A stretch of 64,000 nucleotides of DNA, from assembly GCA_030142905.1 (NCBI GenBank), contig JASJOG010000559.1, forward strand, positions 50,015-114,014, written 5' to 3'. Of this stretch, positions 55,277 to 64,000 are shown piece after piece. Position 1 is the first letter of the stretch, and the number at the start of each line of letters is the position of its first letter. Position numbers and translations under genes: made by a program. Origin of the DNA: Heliopora coerulea (lineage: Eukaryota; Cnidaria; Anthozoa; Scleralcyonacea; Helioporidae). The notes under the pieces were generated by a model. That model worked only from the letters and a program-made list of their open reading frames with translations, searched no databases and was not told the DNA's origin.

Positions 55277-58200
55277 ATATGTATATGAATAAGTGAACAG
55301 ATGAAGGAAAAGTCGAGTGTCCAGCTACCTCCACTGTATATGTATATATATCCAAACTATACCGCCAAACCAGCAAAAAAACTATCCCGGCTTGACTCTT
55401 TGCTGGACGTTCTAGGTCCTTACAGGGAAATTAGGGTATTTTAGGTACCCTGCAGCTCTCTAAAGCAAAGTGAAAACTGTTGAAGTTATCGAGTTTGCAG
55501 GCTATCAGAAGCGTCTGTTCTGCAATCAGGAACTACGTGTAGGTACACATGGGTTCATTGATGCGCATTAAAGATGTTTATCTTTTAAAATGAAGAAAAA
55601 AAAGAAACAGCAAAGGTTTAGCAAATTAAACACATGTTGACTTTTTATGTCATAAATCCATAAATTTTCTTTCAAGGTTCCTTTAGTCGTGATGAAATGA
55701 GCAGACGTTAATTTAATATGTTTATTTTTAGGCAACTCAGCTTTTCACAATGGCAGATAAGATAATCATGTATGACCAGGTAATTGTTTTGACTTAATTT
55801 GATAATGATGGGTTGCAATATAGCCGGTTTCCTTTACTACCTTGGCTTAGCGCAACTACCAGAATGCTCTGCTTGATTTTCTATTTCTTGCGAATATTTA
55901 ATTCCCAGATTGGCATCACAAACGAGATCTCGAAAGGTATTCGGTTGTATCCACAAAGAGAGGGAATTAACAATTGCCAAAATAATGAAGCAGTTCATAC
56001 GATAAACATTTAGCCCTGAATTTAAAACATTCCCAGTCAAAAGAAAATTCTTGAAGTTAAACAAATTTCTAAATATTCTTGAAGCATAACAAATTTCAGT
56101 CGAGAGTATGTTATGTGCAATGTTTATCATACTCAGGTGCGTATACAGAAATTTTGAAGGGGGTTTCCAGTAAACAATAAGTGGACTGCAACTACATAAA
56201 AGCATTTCTATCAGTAATTTCTAACACTTCAATAACAACGCGAATTTAGCGCACGGAACTAGACAAATGTTAGTTACGCAATGTCGAGACGCTTCCTTTG
56301 TCCCATGACTTGTAGACAACAGTTTATGCATTTTACATTTAACCAGTTGGGTTAAGTGCCAGTGATTTTGTGTTGTATTTCTTTCGAGCACTTTCAATAT
56401 TCCAGATACTCCAAGAAACTCCTTTGTAGCATCTCTGATTGTGTACCAACAATTTTATGCCATAGATATTTGGTAAAGTTAATCGTCTAGGTTAATGTAG
56501 TCATTAGAAAGACTGTTGATATTTACTGACGTTTCGATGGCCTAAACGGCGGTCCTCTTCAGAGATCAAAAGAAAGAGAGTTTGTCTAGTTGGCCTATTT
56601 ATGTGTGTGGTGTTTGCGTCGTAGATAGATGTGTTTACGATAGAAGGTCTAGTTTTGTCAACGTGCTGTCGATGTTCTATGCCCAGGTGGTCACCTGTTT
56701 CTCTAATGTGAAAATCGGTACAAGTGGATTGCATAATATCGAAGGCATTTTATTTTTCTGTAGAACCATCTCCTTGGCCGTGCGTATTTTTGTTTATTGG
56801 AGGGAGACAAGATTGATCAGGCTGATGCCCAATTCAACTTTGTTCTTGCTCAAGTAAGTTGAGATCCATGGCAGCAAATTAGTTTTAATGTTCTGAATTT
56901 TAGATTTAGCTAGTGGTTTTAATTTTGTGCTTTGTTACTTGCAGTCAGGAAACAACATTCCTGCATTGTTAGGTAAGTAGTCGGTATTTATTTTATAATA
57001 ATTGTGACAAGAACTGTCATATAACCGCTAACACAGCTTACGAAACTGGATATACTAATATTTCGGAATTTGTTGCAGAATTAACATCGAAAAGTACTGC
57101 AAATTGTGGCAGTTGAGTTGTAAAAGCTAACTCTTTATTGTGTCTTAATGTCTCCGTAGGATTTACTTTTTCCAGTATTAATATATAAAGAAACTGCTGT
57201 CTCTTGGTTCCGTTGAGTGCGTTATGTGCTGCTAGAAAGGAAAAAAAGAAAAAAGAGAAAAGATCAGTTAAATTAATCCTCAGAAGGAAAAAAAAAGGGC
57301 CCGGGTTATATCTGGGGTAGAGGGGAAACGTACCCACATTAGGGTAACTTGAAGAAAGGCATATCAAGAGCGTTCTAATCCGAACTCACTAGTGAATGAA
57401 CAAGTAAGAGTTCTTTGAAGCAAGATGTGCAAGTTTCATATTTCACTTAATGGAACTTTAATGGATGGCTGGTCGACTTGAAATGATTAATCACCTATTT
57501 CAATTGACCTAATTTCATTCGCAATTTTATCACCTGGTAACTGTGGATTGTCATGCTAGTTAGTTACTATGTCCTTTTAGAGAGGCGGTTCATTTGAACC
57601 ATAAATGCTTCAAAGACACGTTCTCAATGAACTCTGAAATCTTTTTGGAAATTATCACCACCATGCCGCCTTATTACTAATGCTGGTTGCTGCGATCAAC
57701 TTCTAATTAGTCATATCTAAAAAGATGATAAGTGGACGTTGGTCAAGCTTTTTGCCCACAATAATAATTTCTGAGCCCCAGGCGCGGGGATCAAATGCAC
57801 AACTTTCTGATGACCGGTGATAAGCTTTAACCTTTGAGCTAGCTATAACAACTACCTCCCTGGCTGCAACAAGTGCCTCACGATATGAAAGGAATGGTGT
57901 TAAGAAGTGAATGTGCCAAGGGCCTCGCGCTCGTTTAGTTCCCTCCTAATCTTTGCGTACGTTTAAGGTTTCAGAGGTGACTGTTTTACGTGGGAAAAGT
58001 GAATGTTATAAAACATTTTAAGTTTTTACGTTCAGGACAAGATAAAAGAAGGGGACCCATAACATCATTTCAAAATTAAAAATTGACTTCCAGACGTACG
58101 TGAACGTAAATGTTCGACATCAAAATATTCGAGGAAGTGTAACACAAGAACTGTGTAGGTACCGTTGAAGATTGGGGATCATTGATGTTGTTTGTTTTAG

Positions 58201-61200
58201 TTTTTAACTGCACGGCAAATGAGCCATTCAACTTCCATGTTTATGTTGGGTAAACTGCGTGTCTTGTCCTGCTTGCACTCGTCGGTATTCAAATCAAAAA
58301 ATTAATTAACCAAAAGAAAAGAATCACTTCAATCACCTGAGAGGAACCATGGCTACATGTTTGTCTTTGTTGTTTCAAGTTTAATTGTTAACTGAGCATG
58401 GAGCCACCAAAAAATATTGTATACGGTGATGCTGAAAATAATTTTTCAAATGCTGCGCTTGCTTAATGTTTTTTATGTCAGTCTAATACTTTGTGTTGCA
58501 TTACTTCATTCATTGAAATTCTACGTTTGTTTTTCTTCATTGTTGGTTTAGCTCTTGAAAAGGTATTCTTCAGTAAGTGTTGAAGAATTCGCCATTAAAG
58601 GTCTTGTGGTGACGTATTCGTCAATCGATCCACCATAGGTGTCCCTAATGGGCCCTCTCAATTGGCAAATGAGCCCCCTGAATTAGAAAATCCGCAGGCC
58701 AACCCAGTCGGCAACTAGTGATCTTGCTCAAGCCATATCTTGCGAAAAATACCACCCTGGTTTTTCTTCCCCACATTTTAGATCAGAACCCTCGCTACTC
58801 TTCTGCACTTCGTGCTGACTTGCTCTCTGGAAAGATCAATGGTAGCTTATTGATTTAATTTTACTTTTTTCCATGCTCTCATAAACTAAATTCAAATGAT
58901 TCGAGATATATTCCGGTGATCTTGCATCATTCAAACTTCAACTTGATTTTTGCTTTGTGTTTTAAAGTTCCGCATAAACAAATTTCTTCATGGTAGTTAA
59001 TCATTATAATTACATTTTGCTTCATTCTTGGTCCCTTAGCCGCCCTCTTTTGGGATTCAGTTTGTTGTATTGATCCATTAAGTTGGAACTACGCAGTGGA
59101 CGTGGCTGGTAGTTGTGCATCCTGTTTAATTTTTTTTTTAGGAAAAGCATGCATTTCATTCAGTAAAAAGGATTACAAAGGATCTTTGGCATATTACAAG
59201 AAAGCCTTGAGAACTAACCCTAATTGCCCAGGTATATATAACACTGGTTAAACTTCATATTGTAAATAACGATGTTTTTCAAACTGTTAATGAGAAATTA
59301 ACTTTGTTTGATGTGAAAATTGTAATCTGTGATTGTACGTTCATCACCCAGATCTGTTTGTTGATTCTCAATAAGAATTTTAAATGACTTTTGAACGTCT
59401 TGAGTTGAAAGGAAAAGAGAAATAAGGTTTTCGTTGTTGGGGCAGAATAGGATGCCAAGCTAAAAGCTGGAATCTTGACGTTTTGGTAGCTGGGGCGCTC
59501 CGTTTATTTTCCCGTTAGTTCCCCAAAGTATTGCAGGGAAGAGTCCTTCGTGTCCCTTTAACTCTCTTTGGCTTAAAGGGCATTCAACAAATAACTTAAT
59601 TGTTCAGCTGTGACTTTCTGGCTGACAAACGTGTCTAAGAATAAACATGTCCTACATTAAAAACACATAGCTTGGGAAGAAAAACGTCCGTCTTATTACT
59701 TGCCATATTATGTTGCAGCACATGCGTCACGTTCTGTTTTATTTTTTACCCAAATTTTATCGACTAAGAATTAATAGCAGTTGCGTTCATAAACATGAAA
59801 ATATTGACTGTTGAAACGTACCATAGAAACAGTTGCAAAGTCAAAGATATCTTGGTTTTTGTAGCTTGTGATGTCAGTGATGAATTAGTTAGTTTAGGAT
59901 AGTAAGATGATTATGATCTAATTACAGAAGATACGTTCACATTCCGATTTAAAGGCCCGTTCGTACGCGTGTGCGTGCCGTATTTCGAGCCCCGAGTTTC
60001 TGTTCGCGATTACTGAATGTGAGATGATAACGTGGTTTTGAGAGCAATTTTGTATTAATACGTTGGGCTGTATTTTTAAAAAACGTGCCAAATTTGTGCC
60101 TAGCCAAACTCTTGGTGTGTCAGTTAAAACGGCGACGATTTACTTGTCAGGACAAAAGAGTTATCCCTTGTTAATTCGTATGTTCTGTTCAAAAACTGAT
60201 GTTACATAGCATCAGCTTATACAAGGTATATCATCATTAAATGTACGATTACGTTTGACGTATTTTTGTAGCTTCTGTACGTCTGGGCATGGGCCATTGC
60301 TTTGCCAAGCTTGGTAGAGACGAAAAAGCAAAACTTGCCTTTGAACGTGCTTTACAATTGGATCCTTACTGTACTGGTGCAATGGTTGGTCTCGCCATTA
60401 TGGAACTGAGCTCTAAAAAGGTAAGTTATTCTTCCATAATATTTAAGTTACTATAGCCGTTACTATGGCCACATACTCTGTTACGAAAGGAAGCGAGTAG
60501 CACTAGAAGCGAACTGAAAATGCATCCTGATTTTGTAATAAAAATTTATTAACCCACCAGAATGTCTTTGTAATAAATTTATTGTACTTGTGGAAGTCAA
60601 TGCGAAAATACCAAGGACTGGATAGTTTTTCCGTAATTTCACTTTTCGTGACCAAGTAATTTCCCTTCGAAACTTTCCTCGCAACTTTCGCCTCCCAACC
60701 TCTCAAAAAGGGACTGTTATGCAAACTACATTCAATCTTAACACATTTTTTGAACTCTATTTAACATTTCAAAGCTGTTTTACCGGATAATCAGCTAGAA
60801 AAATCTGTTATCTGATATCTCAGAAATCAATTTTGTGAGATATCGGCTTGACAAACGTCTACATATCGTCCATGATATTACATGCAATTTGCATGTAACA
60901 TTCATCTCATTTGACTGGCATTAGCTCCTAAAAGAGAAACTTCAGTCGAAAAATGCCGCAATGAAGTAAAAATTCCGTCCGAGTAATGTTTAGGAGTGGT
61001 AATAGTTTTACAATAACTGGTCTCGTTCTCTAGTTATAATGTTTTCCATCTCGTATTTAATACTTCTGGATGGATGCCACTGTTTTAGATACTGCCCGAC
61101 AGCTCAAAGTTTTAATTTTTGATGTCTTTGCGTCAATTTTGATCACCGGGACCCTAAGACGTTAAAATTGACATGGAACTTTCTCTGTCAATCAACTAGT

Positions 61201-62168
61201 CGACTAAACGCTCAAATGGCAGCCTTCGAAAGTATAAAATATATGGAAGGAATTTAATTGACTACAAGTCTAAATTTCTTACAGCACCTAAACATTTCTT
61301 AACATTTCGCTGTCCCAGTATTCTTAGAATCTCGTTACTGATTCTCTTGTGCATGCAGTGGCTGCCTGTATGATAAACAATTATGCCATTCGCAAGAAAG
61401 GCCAGGTTTTACCTGTCAAGTAGTAACAGTTAAGTCTCCATCTAGTGAATCAGTTGTGAAATATGGGCATTCGTTTCGACTCCTTTGGATATTTTGTGAC
61501 GTAGTGTAATACCTGTAACAGTCAAAACGGTTTGTATTCTAGTAGCGCCATTACCATACCTATTACTCAAAGTCCAGGAAGCTAATTTTTACTTTATGGT
61601 CAAAGAAAGATTCTGGAGACCAAAGTTAGCGCTGTTAGCGGAATTAGCCTGGTTTTGTCATCAGTTCATAGGAAATAAGCCCGTGAAGTTTCCTACAAGG
61701 ACTTCTTACTTTCTGTTATAAACGAAACCGGGTAAATTTTTTTTTTCACTCTTTGCAGCCAGATTCAATTAAAACTGGTGTCCAGTTGCTCTCCAAAGCC
61801 TATTCTATTGATAACTCGAATCCAATGGTGTTAAATCACTTGTCCAACCACTTCTTTTTCAAAAAGGTAAGATATTTGGTGGTCCAGAAACATATACTCT
61901 GAAAGTTTCCTACCCGTACAATTCCCGTGATCTTTAATTAATGCACATCTCTCCTTAATTCTTAAAGCCCAGGTAGTAATTCTTAATCATGTGTTCATCG
62001 CGTAGCCTTTACCCTAAACTACTCTTCGTGAAACTGCTGTTATTTTTTTGTGACTTTCAGGATTACACGAAAGTTCAGCATCTCGCATTACACGCTTTTC
62101 ATGGCACAGAAGTAGAAGCTATGCAAGCAGAAAGTTGCTACCAAATGGCACGAGCGTTTCATGTCCAA
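36487..62168 (+). CDS. CTR9: CTR9, PAF1 complex subunit, 5' part (11 exons; continues off window)
   Basis: Exons: 36487-36528, 36859-36957, 42343-42406, 49309-49436, 55732-55779, 56764-56853, 56945-56972, 59142-59231, 60272-60420, 61759-61866, 62061-62168. All junctions are GT-AG and phases match, giving about 318 residues that align by memory with the animal CTR9 N-terminus: [139 protein letters not shown]9 is the tetratricopeptide-repeat scaffold of the nuclear PAF1 complex, which travels with RNA polymerase II and promotes histone modification. TPR helices are visible from exon 6 on. The next exon was not found before 64000, so the remaining two-thirds lie to the right. Introns 2-4 are 5-7 kb each and filled with mobile elements. 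Confidence 0.95.
36600..36816. mobile_element. Palindromic MITE in CTR9 intron 1
   Basis: atcctgcattttagcgtcgg ... and its inverse ...ccgacgctaaaatacaggat form long imperfect arms. Four copies of a gcgtcgga/tccg(a/g)cgc word lie inside, with a short ttaggg run at the centre. Confidence 0.75.
36859..36957 (+). CDS. CTR9: CTR9 exon 2
   Basis: 33 codons, [20 protein letters not shown] and on to KIWNVLA, donor gtaagt. Confidence 0.95.
38016..38066 (-). ncRNA. Degenerate hammerhead-like motif, left arm
   Basis: - strand: TTAGTTAGT, CTGATGA, stem II-like TTTTTGTAATAAAA, then GAAT where GAAA is required. Inverse partner of 39005-39055. Confidence 0.4.
38179..38253 (-). repeat. tRNA-like sequence, left member of mirror pair
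   Basis: - strand: gtagctcaatggttagagcg (A box) and ggttcaatctcc (B box, diverged). Confidence 0.6.
38411..38488 (+). repeat. tRNA-like sequence, right member of mirror pair
   Basis: ggtagctcaatggttagagc (A box), anticodon-type loop CCGGTCA, ggttcgatcccc (B box), flanked by caccatctgagtc. Non-canonical loop; a tRNA-derived SINE head rather than a tRNA gene. Confidence 0.6.
39005..39055 (+). ncRNA. Hammerhead-like ribozyme, right arm
   Basis: Stem I TTAGTTAGT against ACAAACTAA (8 of 9 pairs); core CTGATGA (39014-39020); one extra T; stem II GATTTT/AAAATC with loop gtaat; GAAA; then TATC as minimal stem III and cleavage triplet. All core bases present. Confidence 0.6.
39796..42342. other. CTR9 intron 2, remainder
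   Basis: 2.5 kb of AT-rich intron; no gene or mobile element recognised. Confidence 0.5.
42343..42406 (+). CDS. CTR9: CTR9 exon 3
   Basis: 64 bp, [20 protein letters not shown]; ends in phase 1 and joins exon 4. Confidence 0.93.
42407..43725. other. CTR9 intron 3, left part
   Basis: No gene supported. The - strand between 42700 and 43440 has scattered LINE-like words but no motif that I trust. Confidence 0.4.
43726..43757 (-). ncRNA. Degenerate hammerhead-like motif
   Basis: - strand CTGATGA, TCGC/GCG stem, then TAAAC instead of GAAAC. Resembles the motif at 43999-44058; a Penelope end remnant. Confidence 0.3.
43740..43975. repeat. (TATACA)n microsatellite
   Basis: Irregular tatacatatata/catacatata array. 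Open frames through it are artefacts. Confidence 0.95.
43999..44058 (-). ncRNA. Hammerhead-like ribozyme, inverted tail of Penelope 2
   Basis: Mirror of 47011-47070: CTGATGA, CGC/GCG stem II with loop TTAGCA, GAAAC TTAAA GTA. Confidence 0.55.
44117..44440 (-). pseudogene. GIY-YIG domain fragment, inverted tail copy
   Basis: Reads from [18 protein letters not shown] to the C-terminus; nearly identical to 46629-46952 (one Gly/Lys change noticed). No RT part, so it is only a 3' fragment. Confidence 0.85.
44663..44745 (+). repeat. Left direct terminal repeat (pseudo-LTR) of Penelope 2
   Basis: 83 bp, shared with 47071-47153: atttatattacgctctacca ... ggaataaccatattcct. Confidence 0.8.
44806..46952 (+). 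pseudogene. Penelope-like RT/GIY-YIG protein, element 2, broken
   Basis: ATG 44806 opens an N-terminal region (204 codons) that shifts frame near 45345. RT motif A-like [16 protein letters not shown] at about 45560; the catalytic motif appears as GLY-stop-DDDLA (TGA at 45841-45843). After more shifts, 45903-46493 gives LNIT-like [18 protein letters not shown], and the last part has [17 protein letters not shown] and NHTKSF (GIY-YIG) to the stop at 46952. [19 protein letters not shown] marks the Cys-rich linker of this subgroup. At least three frame breaks and several stops: dead copy. Confidence 0.85.
47011..47070 (+). ncRNA. Hammerhead-like ribozyme at Penelope 2 right end
   Basis: Stem I: GTTGC/GCGCC plus an outer TCC/GGA across an internal loop. 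Core CTGATGA at 47023-47029; stem II CGC/GCG with loop TTAGCA and a U-U next to the core; GAAAC; loop TTAAA; GTA cleavage triplet. It lies just before the right pseudo-LTR, where Penelope hammerheads are expected. Confidence 0.6.
47071..47153 (+). repeat. Right direct terminal repeat (pseudo-LTR) of Penelope 2
   Basis: 83 bp, copy of 44663-44745 with a few changes. Confidence 0.8.
47167..47347. mobile_element. MITE, second copy (inverted relative to 1598-1762)
   Basis: Same internal sequence as the first copy in reverse orientation, with a longer G-run. Ends caaggacggcggagc and ggatccgctgtccctg are diverged. Confidence 0.75.
47348..47465. repeat. (CATA)n/(CTAT)n microsatellite
   Basis: About 115 bp of atac then atct tetranucleotide repeats. 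Confidence 0.97.
47466..49308. other. CTR9 intron 3, right part
   Basis: No gene or recognisable mobile element; short frames only. Confidence 0.5.
49309..49436 (+). CDS. CTR9: CTR9 exon 4
   Basis: 128 bp with [20 protein letters not shown], ending LFTQ at donor gtaaga. Confidence 0.95.
49437..51589. other. CTR9 intron 4, left part
   Basis: 2.1 kb without a recognisable feature. Confidence 0.5.
51590..51830 (-). pseudogene. LINE reverse transcriptase C-terminal fragment
   Basis: - strand reads [13 protein letters not shown], then [20 protein letters not shown] and a degraded linker. This is the thumb-region motif (RPILEYA..VW) of L2/CR1-type LINEs. Short and truncated both sides. Confidence 0.7.
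52331..52410 (-). repeat. tRNA-like SINE
   Basis: - strand: gtagctaatggttagagcg, anticodon-type CACCGGCGATC, acgggttcgattcccgtcag. Flanked by caccatctgagtc as in the copies at 38411 and 54811. Immediately precedes the polymerase remnant. Confidence 0.65.
52479..54233 (-). pseudogene. Protein-primed family B DNA polymerase remnant (Polinton-type)
   Basis: - strand, three frames in order. 54233-53368: [16 protein letters not shown], a C2H2-like [10 protein letters not shown]...H, an exonuclease-like [12 protein letters not shown] (D-x-E motif with Glu for Asp), and an endonuclease VII-type CHICRKKYY ... [12 protein letters not shown]. After one stop, 53349-52897 with [16 protein letters not shown] (Exo II). 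Then a 25-bp tandem duplication (52890-52940) and loss of about 130 residues before 52913-52479 with [18 protein letters not shown] (palm). The DTDS motif is absent. Such polymerases start synthesis from a terminal protein and belong to Polintons/adintoviruses or related plasmids. Dead fragment in CTR9 intron 4. Confidence 0.85.
54640..54900. repeat. tRNA-like SINE pair in inverse orientation
   Basis: A broken - copy (about 54680-54725, gacgggaatcgaacccgtaac) and a complete + copy (54811-54888: tgtagcttaatggttagagc, CACCGGCGATC, ggttcgattcccgtcag), in mirror order as in the element at 37943-39170. Confidence 0.65.
54922..54958. repeat. (TA)n microsatellite
   Basis: About 18 TA units. Confidence 0.95.
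55003..55124. repeat. Perfect palindrome, 60-bp arms, 2-bp spacer
   Basis: 55003-55062 and 55065-55124 are exact reverse complements (gcttacctcaaaaagtcact ... ). Each arm contains a full hammerhead motif in sense on one strand. Lies between two TA/TATG-rich tracts. Confidence 0.95.
55065..55124 (+). ncRNA. Hammerhead ribozyme motif (mirror copy on - at 55003-55062)
   Basis: Stem I AGTCAC/GTGACT (6 perfect pairs); core CTGAAGA; stem II TTCTT/AAGAG closed by TCTC (first pair U-G); GAAAC; loop AGGCT; GTA cleavage triplet. All invariant core bases present and stem II starts directly after the core, so this is the best-formed hammerhead in the window. Confidence 0.72.
55238..55266. repeat. TA-rich microsatellite
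   Basis: tatg/tatac tract grading into (TA)n. Confidence 0.85.
55732..55779 (+). CDS. CTR9: CTR9 exon 5
   Basis: 16 codons, [16 protein letters not shown]. Confidence 0.95.
56480..56734 (-). mobile_element. Penelope-like 3' fragment
   Basis: From 56480 the sequence parallels the end of the first Penelope family (aagttaatcgtctaggttaa against aagttgatcgtccaggttag at 11370). A - frame of 76 codons (ending FRAME at 56504) has no recognisable enzyme motif. Lies 30 bp before CTR9 exon 6. Confidence 0.55.
56525..56568 (-). ncRNA. Hammerhead-like motif in Penelope fragment
   Basis: - strand: CTGAAGA, GCC/GGC inner stem II with loop GTTTA, GAAACGTC. Stem I is poor. Same family as 11421-11465. Confidence 0.4.
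56764..56853 (+). CDS. CTR9: CTR9 exon 6
   Basis: 30 codons, [20 protein letters not shown] through NFVLAQ; first clear TPR helices. Confidence 0.95.
56945..56972 (+). CDS. CTR9: CTR9 exon 7 (28-bp microexon)
   Basis: SGNNIPALL plus one base; acceptor ttgcag, donor gtaagt. Phase 1 matches exon 8. Confidence 0.92.
56973..59141. other. CTR9 intron 7
   Basis: 2.2 kb. Contains a diverged tRNA-like sequence on - (57767-57842: gagctcaaaggttaaagc, accggtcatcag). Nothing else recognised. Confidence 0.5.
57767..57842 (-). repeat. Diverged tRNA-like SINE head
   Basis: - strand shows ctcaaaggttaaagc, CACCGGTCATC and a decayed B box ttgatccccgc. Confidence 0.5.
59142..59231 (+). CDS. CTR9: CTR9 exon 8
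   Basis: 90 bp, [20 protein letters not shown] and on to RTNPNCP; phase 1 at both ends. Confidence 0.95.
59232..60271. other. CTR9 intron 8
   Basis: 1.0 kb, nothing recognised. Confidence 0.5.
60272..60420 (+). CDS. CTR9: CTR9 exon 9
   Basis: 149 bp, [20 protein letters not shown] through [11 protein letters not shown]; donor gtaagt. Confidence 0.96.
60421..61758. other. CTR9 intron 9
   Basis: 1.3 kb, nothing recognised; - strand frames 60481-60724 are short and without motif. Confidence 0.5.
61759..61866 (+). CDS. CTR9: CTR9 exon 10
   Basis: 36 codons, [20 protein letters not shown] then [16 protein letters not shown]. Confidence 0.96.
62061..62168 (+). CDS. CTR9: CTR9 exon 11
   Basis: 36 codons, [20 protein letters not shown] then [16 protein letters not shown], donor gttagt. 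Last exon visible. Confidence 0.95.
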
Positions 62169-64000
62169 GTTAGTTTAATGCTACTGCGCTTTTGGTTTTC
62201 TTGTCGGTTAACATAAAGTATATATTTATGTAATGACCGGTTATATGTTTAGTGTTATGATGCGAGTGATTTTTGTTTAGTCGAAAGTTATTATTTTTGT
62301 TAGTTCTGTGTAAGTGATTTCTGTTAACTCTTTCCTGTGCAGAGGTTTCTCTTTGTTGATCAGCGTTAAATGACAGAAGACATGTTTATATCGGGAAGAG
62401 TTAAAGATACTCTACTTTTACATAATGTTCAAAGCACAAGCAGGAGTGCTTTGCTTTAAGCACTTACTGCGTGTTTTTTAAATGACTTCGGTAACGAACC
62501 GGTTTCCACGCTAATTCTCGTAGAAAGTTTGAAGGTTAATTTTTTCTGAGCGGCAGAAAAACTTGAGGTTAAAAGTACACGTGTTTTTATCAAATTTCAA
62601 GACACGACACGGTTGTGATTTTCCTTTGTGTTTTTGCTCGTGAATTATTAACGAGTTTTTGAAGAAATTTTTAACAAACCAGAAATTGTGTTTTACCGGG
62701 TCTAAGAAACGAATCATTAACCGAGGGTTTCAGACCCAGTAAGGCATTTTTAAAGAGCTTTAAAAGCGAAAGCTTTTGTAAGTTTTTTTTAAAAAGTAAG
62801 TTTGAAAATTAATGTTATGTGAGCCTCAGAAAGCTGATCGTAAACACTTAGCGTGTCTTTATCACATTAAAGCCGGTTTCTGCAGAAAGCGATTACGAAC
62901 GTGACCACGACCTTTGCAATTTTCTGCACGAATTACTATCCGAATTGTCGTTCATTCAGAAAACGGTAATTCTGGCGGGAAGTTGCAATGGTTGTAGGAA
63001 CATTTTCTCTGCACGTCCGTGCATGATCCCATCAGAATAACATTAAACGCACTAGACACAGATACTGATGAGGAGAAGGAAGAGAAGATATAAGTATATA
63101 AGTAAACCAGTAAACAACCCTTTACTTGCTCGTTAATTTTACGGGTTGTGCAGTCAGTTTCCACGCATCCTTCTTTTGTATGGCCTTAAAATTACGACGG
63201 CGTTTATCTTATATAAGTGGTTTTATATCGACGTCCAAAATAAGCCTTTTCGTTTTGACCGACATGTTGGCATCTGGCACTCTGGAGAGTGAATTGTGTT
63301 CCAAGTACCGAGGGTCAACTGGTGCGAACCAAACGTGAACAGCATCACTGAGGTGATACCCGAAAATTCGTTCTGCGGACAAGTTCGGTGACCTATCCGG
63401 GCATTAGAGCGTTATGGTTCTGTTTTCTGTAAGAAATCCTGCAAAGAACAATTTTCTTAACGTTATTTCAGAACCAGCTTTTTGATGTTTACTTCGTATG
63501 TGGCTCAGTTGCAACCTTAGTTTACGAAATTTGCATGCCACTGGTATAAAATGTAAAAAATCTTATTCATTGGATTAAAATAGTTTGGTTTTTCAGATTT
63601 CATTATCCTGATGGAATAATATTCATAATGATAGAAACATAAAGATAAAAATACTACAGCAAACTAAACTGAACTCTAAATATTTCTATCATGCAGAATT
63701 AGAAGAGAGATGCGATTATTTAATTCTTCCGTCATGTATACTGCATGCACTGCTGTGAATGGAAGAAATTGTCATTGTTGTTAGGTGCTATTCTTTCCAA
63801 TTCTGCAAAAAGATCCTCTTCTGATAAGTTTGTTTGGGTGCCCAGTAACAAAGCCTTGTACTGAACGAGTGTCAGTAGATTTTACTACCTAGTCAATAGA
63901 TCATGATAAGACTAACAATCTGCCAAAGAGTTTTACAGTACAAAAGTTGAACAGAAATATTTTAATGCAAATAAATGTCCCGAAAGGTTCATCCGCTGAC
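62169..64000. other. CTR9 intron 11, open at window end
   Basis: Begins with donor gttagt. I searched all + frames for the next conserved CTR9 segment (expected to follow FHVQ with an EDYDQA-type TPR helix) and did not find it. No other feature seen. Confidence 0.5.

Noticed and set aside
62169..64000. Twelfth CTR9 exon
   Set aside because: No conserved TPR segment found in any + frame; the intron appears to run past the window.

Overview
This is a stretch of eukaryotic, metazoan chromosome. It is AT-rich, with introns bounded by GT-AG, and very rich in mobile elements. The repertoire suggests a cnidarian, probably an anthozoan (inference): Penelope-like elements with GIY-YIG endonuclease, PIF/Harbinger with a MADF partner, OTU/PHD proteins carried by DNA transposons, Polinton-like polymerase, and tRNA-like SINEs. 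Only two ordinary host genes are recognisable. One is an intact single-exon sulfotransferase-like gene at 27062-27883. The other is the 5' portion of CTR9 (PAF1 complex subunit): eleven exons on the + strand from 36487 to 62168, continuing past the right edge.

Layout. 1-9235: a decayed, G/T-rich virus-like (adintovirus/Polinton-like) element with small RGG-type basic proteins, interrupted by a MITE (1598-1762) and a complete Ty3/gypsy-type LTR element (3891-8696, target duplication GATAG). 9236-21243: a PIF/Harbinger element with its transposase on + and a double-MADF gene on -, the two convergent. Its MADF gene was broken twice, by an inverted pair of Penelope-like elements (11327-15376) and by a second gypsy element (15788-20505). 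21244-24260: a repeat block with an unrecognised ORF, into which or beside which a transposon with GTTTCGTACTC end repeats and a PHD finger (22120-23988, 8-bp target duplication) was inserted. 24261-30860: the sulfotransferase gene in mostly featureless DNA. 30963-33835: a DNA transposon with an 8-bp duplication and an OTU-like gene. 33862-34934: a hAT-type element. 35472-36385: a second copy of the unknown block, ending about 100 bp upstream of CTR9.

The CTR9 introns hold most of the rest. They contain a palindromic MITE, a LINE split by a palindromic hammerhead-bearing insertion (37943-39170), a second Penelope-like element with an inverted partial copy (43982-47153), a LINE fragment, a protein-primed DNA polymerase pseudogene (52479-54233), tRNA-like SINEs, and a perfect 60-bp-arm palindrome that forms a hammerhead-ribozyme fold on each strand (55003-55124).

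The most unusual signals are three. About ten hammerhead-like ribozyme motifs, of several sequence families, lie in 64 kb, mostly attached to inverted Penelope structures. The Harbinger/gypsy/Penelope nest can be read with target duplications. OTU-like reading frames sit inside two different DNA transposons. All function statements come from reading motifs; no database search was possible.
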